DNA from: CAZDDB01 sp963843285
GTDB taxonomy: Bacteria; Acidobacteriota; HRBIN11; JAKEFK01
DNA length: 64,000 bases
Assembly (NCBI GenBank): GCA_963843285.1
Contig: CAWJJO010000015.1
Location: 27,488 to 91,487, forward strand
Direction: 5' to 3'
Position numbers and translations under genes: made by a program. Numbering within the stretch: the first letter of the stretch is position 1; each line of letters starts with the position of its first letter. Below the pieces are notes generated by a model. It worked only from the letters and a program-made list of their open reading frames with translations, made no database searches and was not told the DNA's origin. This document shows, piece by piece, positions 48,045 to 57,840 of this stretch.

Positions 48045-50705
48045 TCACGTGGAATGCTTTGCGAGTAAGTTCTGAAATCGCGGATTTGAACGGAGGGGAT
48101 CAAACTGCGGATCCATCTTTAGCATTTCGGCCGAGAATCCCGAAGTACCTGGAGGGATGGAGAATAAATATTCAATCTGATCGAGTGCAGCATCTTGTTC
48201 TCCTACCATCGTATAAATGATTGCCAGGTTCAAGACTATCGCTGGCCCCTCCACGGCATCTTTCGTAACCGGAAGAAGTTCTACTGCCCGCTTTCCTTCA
48301 CGAATCGCGGCTTCTTCGAGTCCGAGGCCCGCATATACGATTCCAAGTGAACTATGAGCTGCAGAATTGTCTGGATCCTGCTTCAATCTCCTTTCTAGAA
48401 CTCTCCGCGCCGATTCAAATGCAACGCGTGCACGCTCGGGTTGATTCGTCAGCCGGTAAACTACGCCGCTCCAATAATCTACTCCTTGTTCTCCCATTCG
48501 AATGTCCAGCTCCGGTGGTAGATTCGAAATATGCTTTAGTGCAGCTTCGTAATTTCTTCCATATAGCTCGCTGTAGAAATTACCCAATACGAATTCAACA
48601 CCTTCCTTAACAGGCATTTGATTCAGAGTTTCCGTGGCCATCTTCCTGTCTCCCTTCCACAGTAAATAACTCATCGCTTTGCTCAAGTAAGGGGCCGGTT
48701 GGTCCGGGGCAAGAAGAATCGCCCGGTTAAACCAGTTGATCGCCTCCTCATATCGTCCCGAATAAACACAGGTCACACCGAGGTCAAATACCACATGGAA
48801 TTCGTTCGGACTCAAAGCAATTGCGTCCTTCAGTCTCTTCAGAGCCTCCTGGAAATCGCCCTGTCTTCGCCGGATGGCAGCGATCCCTTCTAATGCAGGG
48901 ACATTGCTTGGCATGTTCTTCTGTACAATTCCGAATTCCTGCAGTGCCTCGCTGAAATTCCTGAGTCCTAAGTAATAGTAAAATGCGAGCGCCAGGTGCG
49001 CTTCCGGTAAATCAGGTTGGAGTTGGAATGCGCGGTCAACAGATTGTTTTGCTTTACTGAGCCATTCTTGCGATGCATCATAGCCAAAAAAATACATCTT
49101 TGAATACACTTGCGATAGTCCGGCATAAGCAGGAGCAAATGTTGAGTCAAGTTCAATGCTTTTCTGAAACAAGTTCAGCGCAACATTGAGACTCTTCGGA
49201 TCAAGGTCTAAACGGGTCGAATACTCCATCGCTCGCAAATATGCCTGATATGCTCCCGGATTTACTGTACGTGACGTTGTCAAATGCGCTTGGTCCCGTG
49301 GGGTAAGTTGGATTCGGATTTCCCGTGCCACCGATAAGGCGACTTCATTTTGCAGCACAAGAATATCTTTGAGGTTGTGTTCGTAACTTTCTGCCCACAG
49401 ATGCCGGTCGCTGCGCGCGTCGATTAATTGCACGGTGATACGCACTCGATCGCCTGCGGGGAGTACCGAACCCTCGATCACTCCATCAACATCCAATTCC
49501 TTTGCGATCTCCTTTACCGGCTTCTTTACATTTTTGTATCCCATCACTGATGTTCGGGAAATGACCCGCAGCGATTCGATGCGTGCCAGCTTTGCAATGA
49601 GTTCCTCCGTCATTCCATCAGCAAAATATTCCTGTTGGGGATCCGGCGAAAGGTTTCGCAGCGGGAGAACTGCCAATGATTCCATCGGCTTTAAGTCACG
49701 TGCTAAGCCCAAGCTCTTCCGAAGCCTTCCGACATTCAAGCCGACAAGCAATGCCAAAGTCACAACCGCAAAGAGTGAGAGCCACACAGCCATTCGTTTG
49801 GCTGGGATCTGTTTTATTTGCCTGGCTGCAATGGATGCCGAGACTTCTGAATCATGCAGAAGTGCCTTCAAAGCGAGCGCCAGATCATGTGCTGACTGAA
49901 GGCGTTGGTGCAGGTTCTTATTCAGGCAGTGTTGGATCAAGCGATCTAATTCGGGTGGGACATTTTTGTTTCGATCGGTAAGAGGCGGAGGCGTTTCGTT
50001 CAGGATTGATGAAATAACATCAGGAGTTGTATTACCTGAAAAGGAGCGTTGCCCGCCAACCGTTTCATACAGTATGCAGCCGAAAGAAAAAATGTCGGTT
50101 CGCCCATCCAATTTTTCGCCACGAATCTGTTCAGGGGACATATAAGGAAGAGTGCCCATCACGATACCGGGTTCTATATGATGTGAAATGGTGGGCACCT
50201 CCTTTACACTCTCTTCTGTGGACTCCGGATTTAGTTGCGCAAGACCAAAATCGAGAATCTTCACCCGGCCATCGGATGTCAGCAAAATATTTTCCGGCTT
50301 CAAGTCGCGGTGAGTCACTCCTTTTGAATGCGCCGCTGCGAGACCATCAGCAACGGCTACGCCGATTTCTACTGCCTTCTGCCAGCGAAGTGGCGATTTA
50401 GCAATTGCCTCCCTTAGAGTTTCGCCTTGGAGTAACTCTGTTACCGCGTAAGGAATTCCGCTATCAATTCCAAAATCGTGGATCTCTAAGATATTCGGAT
50501 GCGAGAGCGTTGCTACGGCTTTTGCTTCGCGTTCAAGGCGCATTCGGGCTTCGGTCTCGGTGAGCAACCGTTCCGGTAGAACTTTGATTGCCACATCGCG
50601 ATCGAGAGTTGTATCCCGCGCACGATATACTTCTCCCATTCCTCCTTTACCCAATGGGGCAAGAATTTTGTATCGGCCAAGTTGAGTTCCTTCGGCTAAT
50701 GGCAT
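48045..50705 (-). CDS. Ser/Thr protein kinase with FlgO-like and TPR domains, tandem copy A
   Basis: 886 aa. The kinase domain (about 8-275) has PLGKGGMGEVYRARD, GVTHRDLKPENILL and DFGLAQL. The TM helix is near 310-328 (MAVWLSLFAVVTLALLVGL). FlgO-like SLAVLPLRNLSPDPQQEYFA and TPRs to the end form the sensor side. Bases 49942-50737 are identical to 52829-53624 except for one visible difference in the coding part (Pro/Ser after AQLN), whereas the sensor halves differ at many positions. Confidence 0.93.
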   Translation of the reverse strand: MPLAEGTQLGRYKILAPLGKGGMGEVYRARDTTLDRDVAIKVLPERLLTETEARMRLEREAKAVATLSHPNILEIHDFGIDSGIPYAVTELLQGETLREAIAKSPLRWQKAVEIGVAVADGLAAAHSKGVTHRDLKPENILLTSDGRVKILDFGLAQLNPESTEESVKEVPTISHHIEPGIVMGTLPYMSPEQIRGEKLDGRTDIFSFGCILYETVGGQRSFSGNTTPDVISSILNETPPPLTDRNKNVPPELDRLIQHCLNKNLHQRLQSAHDLALALKALLHDSEVSASIAARQIKQIPAKRMAVWLSLFAVVTLALLVGLNVGRLRKSLGLARDLKPMESLAVLPLRNLSPDPQQEYFADGMTEELIAKLARIESLRVISRTSVMGYKNVKKPVKEIAKELDVDGVIEGSVLPAGDRVRITVQLIDARSDRHLWAESYEHNLKDILVLQNEVALSVAREIRIQLTPRDQAHLTTSRTVNPGAYQAYLRAMEYSTRLDLDPKSLNVALNLFQKSIELDSTFAPAYAGLSQVYSKMYFFGYDASQEWLSKAKQSVDRAFQLQPDLPEAHLALAFYYYLGLRNFSEALQEFGIVQKNMPSNVPALEGIAAIRRRQGDFQEALKRLKDAIALSPNEFHVVFDLGVTCVYSGRYEEAINWFNRAILLAPDQPAPYLSKAMSYLLWKGDRKMATETLNQMPVKEGVEFVLGNFYSELYGRNYEAALKHISNLPPELDIRMGEQGVDYWSGVVYRLTNQPERARVAFESARRVLERRLKQDPDNSAAHSSLGIVYAGLGLEEAAIREGKRAVELLPVTKDAVEGPAIVLNLAIIYTMVGEQDAALDQIEYLFSIPPGTSGFSAEMLKMDPQFDPLRSNPRFQNLLAKHST

Positions 50706-50937
50706 GGCTTACCTGCGGGATGATTGCCCAAACGGACACGGGAAAGCTACCAGAGAATTGTATCGCGAACAAGGGAGCGAATTCTATGTTATAAGCCTCA
50801 GCTGTTTGGTTCAGGTGGCCGAAAGATGTCAAAAATGTATTTTACGTTTCGATAGAGGAGGCGTAACACTTTTGGTAACGTTCCTTTCCTCGACTGACTT
50901 TAACTATCTCCACACATGCATTGTTTCCATGAACTAA

Positions 50938-53592
50938 TCACGTGGAATGTTTTGCGAGCAAGGTTCGAAACCGCGGATGCGAACGGAGAGGGTCAAACTG
51001 CGGATCAATCTTTAGTCTTGCGGCTGAAAAGGCTGACACACCGGGAGGGATGGAGAATAAATATTCAATCTGGTCGAGGGCAGCGTCTTGTTCTCCCACC
51101 ATCGTATAAATGGTCGCAAGATCCAAGACGTGAGTTGGCCCCCAAACGGCATCTTCCGAAACGGGAAGCAGTTCTACTGCCCGCTTTCCTTCACGAATCG
51201 CGGCTTCTTTGAGTCCGAGGCCCGCGTATACGATCCCAAGTGAACTATGAGCAAAAGAATTTTCTGGGTACTGCTTCGAACTCTTTTCTAACGATCTCCG
51301 CGCCGATTCAAATGCATCGCGCGAAGGCCTCGGCTGATTCATCCACCGGTAAACAACGCCTCTCCATTGATCGGCTCCCCACCGTCCCATTCGAATGTCC
51401 TGCTCCGATGGAAGATTTGAAAGATATTTTAGTGCAGCTTCGTAATTTCTTTCAGTAAGTTCGATAATGAAATTACCAAACACAAAATCAATACCTTCCT
51501 TAACAGGCATTTGGTTCAGTATTTCCCTGGCCGCCTTCTTGTCTCCCTTCCCTAGCAAATAACCCATCGCTTCGGTAAAGTAAGGGGTGGGTTTATCCGG
51601 TGCAAGAAGGATCGCACGGTTAAACCAGTTGATCGCCTCTTCATATCGCCCCATAAAAAGACAGGTCTCACCCAGCCCAAATACCACTTTGGGGTCGTTC
51701 GGGCTCAAACTCACTGCCTCCTTCAAGCTCTGCAGTGCCCCCCGGAAATCGCCCTGTCTTCGCCGTATAAACGCAATCCCTTGAAGAGCTGGCGTATTGC
51801 TTGGCATGTTCTTCTTTACAATTTCGAATTCTTTGAGCGCCTCGCCAAAATTCCTGAGTCCGTAGTAATAGTAAAATGCGAGCGCCAGACGCGCTTCAGG
51901 TAAATCAGATTGGAGTTCGAATGCGCGGTCGACGGATTTCTTTGCGTTACTGAGCCGTTCTTTTGATGCATCATAGCCAAAAAAATACATCGTCGAATGC
52001 ACTCGCGACATTCCTGCATAAGCAGGAGCAAAGGTTGGGTCAAGTTCAATGCTTTTCTGAAACAAGTTCTCCGCAACATTAAGATTCTTCGAATCAAACC
52101 GGGTCGAATATTCCATCGCTCGCAGAAATGCCTGATATGCTTCCGGACGTACTCTACGTGACGTTGTCAAATGCGCTTGAGCCTGGGGCGTTAGTTTGAT
52201 TCGGATTTCACGCGCCACCGATAAGGCTACTTCATTTTGCAGCGCAAGAATGTCTTTGAGGTCGTGTTCGTAACTCTCTGCCCACAAATGCCGGTCGCTG
52301 TGGGCCTCGATCAATTGCACCGTGATACGCACTCGATCACCTGCAGGAAGTACGGAACCTTCGATCACTCCGTCAACATCCAGCTCTCTGGCGATCTCCT
52401 TTAATGATTTCTTCGTGTTTTTATATCCCATAACTGACGTCCGGGAAATTACGCGCAGTGATTGGATTCCTGCAAGCTTTGCAATTAATTCTTCTGTCAT
52501 CCCATCCGCAAAATATTCCTGTTGCTGATCCTGCGAGAGATTTCGAAGAGGCAGAACCGCTAATGATTCCATTGGTTTCAGGTCTGGTACTATGCCCAAG
52601 CTCTCCCGAAGCCTTCCGACATTCAAGCTGACAAGCACTGCCAAGGTCACAACCACAAAAAGTGAGAGCCACAGAGCTATTCGTTTGGCTGGGCTGTGTC
52701 TGATTTGCCTGGTTGCAATGGATGCTGAGACTTCGGAATCATGCAGTAGAGCCTTCAAACTGAGCGCCAGATCGTGCGCTGACTGAAGGCGTTGGTTCAG
52801 GTTCTTATTCAGGCATTGTTGGATTAATCGATCTAATTCGGGTGGGACATTTTTGTTTCGATCGGTAAGAGGCGGAGGCGTTTCGTTCAGGATTGATGAA
52901 ATAACATCAGGAGTTGTATTACCTGAAAAGGAGCGTTGCCCGCCAACCGTTTCATACAGTATGCAGCCGAAAGAAAAAATGTCGGTTCGCCCATCCAATT
53001 TTTCGCCACGAATCTGTTCAGGGGACATATAAGGAAGAGTGCCCATCACGATACCGGGTTCTATATGATGTGAAATGGTGGGCACCTCCTTTACACTCTC
53101 TTCTGTGGACTCCGAATTTAGTTGCGCAAGACCAAAATCGAGAATCTTCACCCGGCCATCGGATGTCAGCAAAATATTTTCCGGCTTCAAGTCGCGGTGA
53201 GTCACTCCTTTTGAATGCGCCGCTGCGAGACCATCAGCAACGGCTACGCCGATTTCTACTGCCTTCTGCCAGCGAAGTGGCGATTTAGCAATTGCCTCCC
53301 TTAGAGTTTCGCCTTGGAGTAACTCTGTTACCGCGTAAGGAATTCCGCTATCAATTCCAAAATCGTGGATCTCTAAGATATTCGGATGCGAGAGCGTTGC
53401 TACGGCTTTTGCTTCGCGTTCAAGGCGCATTCGGGCTTCGGTCTCGGTGAGCAACCGTTCCGGTAGAACTTTGATTGCCACATCGCGATCGAGAGTTGTA
53501 TCCCGCGCACGATATACTTCTCCCATTCCTCCTTTACCCAATGGGGCAAGAATTTTGTATCGGCCAAGTTGAGTTCCTTCGGCTAATGGCAT
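50938..53592 (-). CDS. Ser/Thr protein kinase with FlgO-like and TPR domains, tandem copy B
   Basis: 884 aa, with the same domain order as copy A: kinase, TM (about 310-328), FlgO-like SLAVLPLRNLSQDQQQEYFA, TPRs. The first ~255 residues match copy A except one Ser/Pro change. From about residue 260 the two diverge steadily. It lies directly upstream of copy A with a 232-nt gap. Two near-identical kinase heads on different sensors would phosphorylate the same targets in response to different cues (inference). Confidence 0.93.
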   Translation of the reverse strand: MPLAEGTQLGRYKILAPLGKGGMGEVYRARDTTLDRDVAIKVLPERLLTETEARMRLEREAKAVATLSHPNILEIHDFGIDSGIPYAVTELLQGETLREAIAKSPLRWQKAVEIGVAVADGLAAAHSKGVTHRDLKPENILLTSDGRVKILDFGLAQLNSESTEESVKEVPTISHHIEPGIVMGTLPYMSPEQIRGEKLDGRTDIFSFGCILYETVGGQRSFSGNTTPDVISSILNETPPPLTDRNKNVPPELDRLIQQCLNKNLNQRLQSAHDLALSLKALLHDSEVSASIATRQIRHSPAKRIALWLSLFVVVTLAVLVSLNVGRLRESLGIVPDLKPMESLAVLPLRNLSQDQQQEYFADGMTEELIAKLAGIQSLRVISRTSVMGYKNTKKSLKEIARELDVDGVIEGSVLPAGDRVRITVQLIEAHSDRHLWAESYEHDLKDILALQNEVALSVAREIRIKLTPQAQAHLTTSRRVRPEAYQAFLRAMEYSTRFDSKNLNVAENLFQKSIELDPTFAPAYAGMSRVHSTMYFFGYDASKERLSNAKKSVDRAFELQSDLPEARLALAFYYYYGLRNFGEALKEFEIVKKNMPSNTPALQGIAFIRRRQGDFRGALQSLKEAVSLSPNDPKVVFGLGETCLFMGRYEEAINWFNRAILLAPDKPTPYFTEAMGYLLGKGDKKAAREILNQMPVKEGIDFVFGNFIIELTERNYEAALKYLSNLPSEQDIRMGRWGADQWRGVVYRWMNQPRPSRDAFESARRSLEKSSKQYPENSFAHSSLGIVYAGLGLKEAAIREGKRAVELLPVSEDAVWGPTHVLDLATIYTMVGEQDAALDQIEYLFSIPPGVSAFSAARLKIDPQFDPLRSHPRFRTLLAKHST

Positions 53593-53736
53593 GGCTTACC
53601 TGCGGGATGATTGCCCAAACGGACAAGCGAAAGCTACAAGAGAATTGTATCTCGAATCAGGAAGCGAATTCTATTTTATAAGCTTGCGTAATTCTCAGCG
53701 AGCAGTGGCCCAAACGAAATTAAGGTTTTGCTAACA

Positions 53737-53765
53737 TTGACTCTTCCAAGTCAAACCGGTAGATT
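53737..53765 (+). promoter_or_regulatory. Candidate promoter of the displaced tRNA-Arg
   Basis: TTGACT (53737-53742), a 17-nt spacer and TAGATT (53760-53765), about 60 nt before the truncated tRNA-Arg 5' half. If the elements inserted as proposed, this is the original tRNA promoter, now driving only the orphaned 5' half. Confidence 0.4.
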
Positions 53766-53825
53766 CGTAATTCACTGAAATAAACGCGACGACGCAATAG
53801 ATGCGATGACGCGACAGACGCACAT

Positions 53826-53864
53826 GGCCCTGTAGCTCAGATGGATAGAGCAGCGGTTTCCTAA
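53826..53864 (+). pseudogene. 5' half of tRNA-Arg(CCU), copy 1
   Basis: 39 nt identical to the first 39 nt of the complete tRNA at 63811, ending in the anticodon loop at TTTCCTAA. After that base the sequence does not match the tRNA 3' half. No T arm or acceptor 3' strand follows, so it cannot be a tRNA. It is interpreted as an attL-type junction. Confidence 0.85.
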
Positions 53865-53922
53865 CACGCTGGCCGTTTTTGCCTCTCCTCGGAAATTTCT
53901 TCACTCCAATGACTTACGGCTT

Positions 53923-53990
53923 TTGTGACCAACAAGGCTTGCTATGATTTGCCACCGTTTGCTACCGGTTTTGGTCACAATTTTGGCAAC
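53923..53990. other. Inverted-arm site of element A (left end)
   Basis: TTGTGACCAA (53923-53932) and its exact complement TTGGTCACAA (53971-53980) are followed by TTTTGGCAAC (53981-53990). The block recurs at 59979-60044 with identical distances from the tRNA fragment. These may be recombinase arm-binding sites. Alternatively they are a shared minus-strand coding relic (AKIVTKTGSKRWQ against AKTVTKTRSRPWQ). Confidence 0.5.
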
Positions 53991-54071
53991 AGTTTTTCTT
54001 CCTTCATCAAAGAAATTGGATAGAAAATCTGTCTGTTTTTGAAATTTCCTTATTTCCATTATATTGGAAAG

Positions 54072-54347
54072 ATGGATAAATCGGAACTACAAAATGCCGT
54101 AACTCAGCTCGGTGCCCTCGCCCAGGAGACGCGTTTGGAAGCCTTTCTTTTGCTGGTAAAGGCTGGGCCTTCCGGAATCATGCAAGGGGAACTCGCAAGT
54201 CGTTTGAACGTCCCACCTCAGACCCTTTCATTTCATTTAAAGGAACTTACTTCGGCAGGACTGATTCAACGACGCCGCCAGGGAACAGCGATTTATTATT
54301 CGGTTCGTTTTGAAGAGACGCGAAGTTTGTCCAACTTCCTTTCTTAG
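54072..54347 (+). CDS. ArsR-family winged-helix regulator
   Basis: 91 aa from ATG 54072. The helix-turn-helix reads IMQGELASRLNVPPQTLSFH and is followed by the wing RRRQGTAIYYSV. The protein stops at SLSNFLS, where arsenic-type members continue into a Cys-containing tail, so this one lacks those metal ligands. It is 35 nt upstream of the quinone-reductase-like gene and probably regulates it. Confidence 0.85.
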   Translation: MDKSELQNAVTQLGALAQETRLEAFLLLVKAGPSGIMQGELASRLNVPPQTLSFHLKELTSAGLIQRRRQGTAIYYSVRFEETRSLSNFLS

Positions 54348-54382
54348 AATTGCTGTATGGATCGAAAAAAGGAGAAACGGAA

Positions 54383-55396
54383 ATGAGCCGAGTTGCTTTT
54401 CACATAGCAAACAGAATGCGCTCGGTTACTATCAACGAATTTAGAAGTACTCCCATCGTTGGTGATATGCCTGTTCGTCAACCGGGAGCGGGACAGGTTC
54501 TTGTCCGAATGGCGGCTGCACCAATCAATCCCTCCGACCTTGCGTTCATAAAAGGTGGATACGGAAATCCGAAAGATTTTCCACTCATTCCTGGTTTTGA
54601 AGGGAGCGGCACTGTCGTTGCTGCAGGGTCAGGATTATATCCACGCTATTTACTTGGCAAGCGCGTGGCTTGTGCAACGAGTGCTGCTTTTGGAGGTACC
54701 TGGGCAGAATACGTGCTGACTTCTGCGTCTTCCTGCGTTTCTCTGCCTCGCGGCCTTTCATTTGAACAAGGAGCAACTGCCATCGTGAATCCCATGACAG
54801 CTCTTGCCTTTTTCGAAATGGCGAAACAAGAAAGGCACAGTGCAATCGTAAACACGGCTGCTGCTGGCGCGCTGGGACGAATGATTTTGAAGCTTGGCTT
54901 GCGTCAAAAACTTCCAGTGGTTCACATTGTCCGGAGGGCGGAACAGGTCGATTTGATACGTTCCCTTGGTGGTCAACATGTTTTGAATTCAACGGATCCG
55001 GATTTTGAAGATCGTTTCCACATTTTGACAAAACGATTGAAGGCCACTCTGTTGCTGGACGCAGTGGGAGGAGAACTGACAGGACAGTTGATCAAAGCTT
55101 CGCCATTTGGAAGCAATGTGGTTTCCTATGGTTTTCTCTCCGCTGAACCTCCGAAAATCGATACACGATTGTTGGCGAAAGAAGACAAACGAGTGATCGG
55201 ATTTTATCTTCCGAATTGGTTGAAAAGACAACATCCCTTCACGAATCTAAGATTAATCAGAAAAGTCCGAAAGCTTTTGGCATCGGATTTATCCTCAACG
55301 GTTTACAAAAGTTTTCCGCTTACCGAGATCAGTCAGGCGTTAGATGCCTTGAATGAACCGGCTACAGCTGGAAAAGTATTGCTTACAATGCTTTAA
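54383..55396 (+). CDS. Quinone oxidoreductase-like zinc-free MDR dehydrogenase
   Basis: 337 aa from ATG 54383 with GGAGAAAC upstream. It is a medium-chain reductase: N-terminal GroES-like domain (VRMAAAPINPSDLAFIKGGY, LIPGFEGSGTVVAAG) and a Rossmann domain with a modified AAAGALGRMILKLG in place of the usual GxGxxG. The catalytic zinc Cys/His set is absent, as in quinone oxidoreductases. The likely reaction is NADPH-dependent reduction of a quinone or enone. It is cargo of element A, paired with ArsR. Confidence 0.85.
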   Translation: MSRVAFHIANRMRSVTINEFRSTPIVGDMPVRQPGAGQVLVRMAAAPINPSDLAFIKGGYGNPKDFPLIPGFEGSGTVVAAGSGLYPRYLLGKRVACATSAAFGGTWAEYVLTSASSCVSLPRGLSFEQGATAIVNPMTALAFFEMAKQERHSAIVNTAAAGALGRMILKLGLRQKLPVVHIVRRAEQVDLIRSLGGQHVLNSTDPDFEDRFHILTKRLKATLLLDAVGGELTGQLIKASPFGSNVVSYGFLSAEPPKIDTRLLAKEDKRVIGFYLPNWLKRQHPFTNLRLIRKVRKLLASDLSSTVYKSFPLTEISQALDALNEPATAGKVLLTML

Positions 55397-55549
55397 CGTT
55401 TTAGTGACCGGGATCGCTACAAGGCCTCCAAGAGTCGGAGCGAGCAGTTTGACTCAATTAGTTTGAAAGTCTATCCGTCTCGGGCCTATTTGTTTGAGCA
55501 TAGATAGAACCAGTAATTTTGAGTTTTTCGCATGGATTAAAGCGGCCAA

Positions 55550-56218
55550 TCAAGACACTTTGGGACCATAATTCCATAGAGTCAGCGAATCATTATCTTT
55601 AATCAACAGGCCTGAACTTATCGGAACCGGATGGGCCCACGTGGAGGTTTTCGAAACATTGTAGGTTCTTATAGCTTCAAAGTTTCTCGCGTTAGGAGAA
55701 ACAATTTGAAGTTCTCCATCATCCTTCAAGATCACAATCGATTTATCATCTGCGATGAGAGCAGCATTTTCTGCAATTTTGCCGGTAGAGGTCCACAGGA
55801 TGGATCCTGATTTTGCATCAATAGCAAAAAACTGTCCCTGTCTTCTGTGAGACATTCCGATGACTTTTCCATCTATGTATATAGGCGAGCTCATATACAT
55901 TGAGATTTCGTCAATATCCCAAACCTTCTGGGTGCTCCAAACATTGCCTTGCTTTTGAACACGAACAGCAAAAGTCCCCGTATCAAGGCTAGAGAATATC
56001 AGCACATCACCCGCAACCAGAGGAGTCACAATATTCTGATCGCATGGGGTTACAAATGGAATAGACCAAACCGCCACGGTGATCATGGGCGCAGGGATCA
56101 GCATTCTTGTCGCGCTTTCGGCTAGGATTTTCGGTTTACGACTAAAGCGTGCCCAATGATTTTCGCGTCTTGTATCCCAATCAGGCAACGCTCCGAAATC
56201 AGACGGTGCGTCGCGCAA
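55550..56218 (-). pseudogene. C-terminal part of a PQQ-like beta-propeller protein
   Basis: 222 aa. From about residue 60 it shows propeller blades (NIVTPLVAGDVLIFSSLDTG, FFAIDAKSGSILWTSTGK, SIVILKDDGELQIVS, PVPISSGLLIKDNDSLTLWN). There is no signal peptide, and the first ~60 residues lack blade pattern. Complete members are about 400 aa and exported, so the 5' half has probably been lost. Confidence 0.55.
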
Positions 56219-56402
56219 TGGGCACAGAAATTTTACTGATAAAATAGATGCTTTTGGGGCTCCGACTTAGAAAAAAACTTGAGTTACTTCCAGCGCTCAA
56301 TTGATCCTTTTCTGAATGCGCGAATTCCTTTGATATTCTATCGGCATTACCGTTCTTTGGAACATCCTATCCTGCGGTTTACGCGCCGAAAATTTCGTGG
56401 TC

Positions 56403-57068
56403 ATGCAGATTAGAAAGGATCCTGTAATCATCGTGGGAATGCATCATTCCGGCACCGGTCTTCTGACCAGGATCATTGCTCTGGGAGGCCTGTTTATTAT
56501 TCGAGACATGGGCCATTCTGAAACAAAATTGTTTACGATCCGGCTCAACGATACCTTGTTAATGCGTGGTCAATGGTACAAGAATCCGATCCTGTCAGTG
56601 GCTGAAGTTCTTGCATTAAAGCCGCTCTTCACGGAATTTCTATCAAAGGAACTGGAGCCATACTTTAAAGCAAACGGTTATTCGGCCGCCAGAAGATGGG
56701 GGTTCAAGGACCCACGTGCGTGTGTGCTCTTGCCGCTTTATCTGGATTCCTTCCCGGAGGCCACCGTCGTTCACATATTACGTGATCCACGAAATGTGGC
56801 TGCATCCCTCGCCGGGCAGCATAAGAAGGGGCTTGGCGTTGTGCAGGATCTGGAATTTTGGAAGACGCTTCGAACTCAACATGTAGAACGCGTTCGAAGT
56901 TGTGAAAAGGAAATTCCGGGACGTTATTATGAAATGGAATACGAACAGTTGTGCAGAGAACCGATGTCGATCATCAGTAGATTGTTTACTTTTTTGGGAC
57001 TTGAACTGAATCAAGTAGTGGAGGCTTTTGCGAAAAAGAAAATAAGGCCTCCAAAGTTTTACTTCTAA
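56403..57068 (+). CDS. Sulfotransferase-family protein
   Basis: 221 aa from ATG 56403 (GTG 56397 is the alternative). The PAPS 5'-phosphosulfate loop reads DPVIIVGMHHSGTGLLTRII and the 3'-phosphate region VVHILRDPRNVAASLAGQH. A YEQLCREPMSIISRL segment near the end is typical of bacterial sulfotransferases. It would transfer sulfate from PAPS to a glycan or small molecule. It is cargo of element A together with an oxygenase and a glycosyltransferase. Confidence 0.85.
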   Translation: MQIRKDPVIIVGMHHSGTGLLTRIIALGGLFIIRDMGHSETKLFTIRLNDTLLMRGQWYKNPILSVAEVLALKPLFTEFLSKELEPYFKANGYSAARRWGFKDPRACVLLPLYLDSFPEATVVHILRDPRNVAASLAGQHKKGLGVVQDLEFWKTLRTQHVERVRSCEKEIPGRYYEMEYEQLCREPMSIISRLFTFLGLELNQVVEAFAKKKIRPPKFYF

Positions 57069-57115
57069 CGCTTCTTGAATCTGGCGCTACAAAATTACAT
57101 CTTTTACAAACGTTC

Positions 57116-57632
57116 TTGGTGCCGGTGAGAACTATGTCGCCCATTTATATCAGCGCATTAAGATCGGGGGGTACCGAGATCTGGTCTGCGGATGCAGACA
57201 ATTTGCAAGCCCATAAGCTTCTGATGGGCTCAGCAACCGATGTATCGCCGTACCGAAAATATCTTATCAGCGTGCGTCCCCGCAGGCGCGAAAGCAGGAA
57301 TCTATGCAGTTTCGCTTTCCGACAAACAGGTGCTGCCGCTGCGTCCCGGAATGGAAACTTTTACCGCGAGATTCTCCAAAAACGGAAAATCGGTTTATTA
57401 TGCAGTGGACGAAAAGAGAGAGATCTTGATTTACAGCGTTGCCTGGAGTGACGGCAAACTTACCGGAGAGCCGAAAGTAGCTGTCCGGCTTCCTTTTAGC
57501 TTTCAACTGAATTTCAGGGGAAATGCTTATGATATTTGCCGCGATCTATCGACTGTAGTGTACGGGCGGAGTGAAAATTGTGAGAAAATAGGAGTTGAGC
57601 TGATCGAAAAGAGTGCTCGAAGCGCGACTTGA
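57116..57632 (+). pseudogene. Frameshifted tail of a kinase-linked TolB propeller
   Basis: The first frame reads IYISALRSGGTEIWSADADN and DVSPYRKYLISV. After a shift near 57285 a second frame reads AGIYAVSLSDKQVLPLRPGM, KSVYYAVDEKREILIYSVAW and SDGKLTGEPKVAVRLPFSF. These match, in order, the last ~170 residues of the kinase at 23318-25990 (for example SDGKLTGEPKVAVRLPFTF). The kinase domain is absent. It is a truncated and frameshifted relic carried on element A. Confidence 0.8.
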
Positions 57633-57840
57633 AAAAGGCAATTTCCTATGGTGTTTGGTATAAAACTTATGACATCGTGCGTAAAATCGGCAGGGAAGAA
57701 TTCGGAACAATTACAGGAATAAAGCAAACTGTTCTCCTGAAATATTTGAAAGCCATCCGATTGTTAAATCGAACCAACAACACCATTCTGAAAAAGGATC
57801 TTATGGTTTACTTATACCAGAGCAGAATCTTAATCTCGGC

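Noticed and set aside
53865..54000. Integrase gene remnant at the left end of element A
   Set aside because: The minus-strand frame (AKIVTKTGSKRWQ) is short and lacks a catalytic Arg/His/Tyr set; kept only as an alternative to recombinase arm sites.
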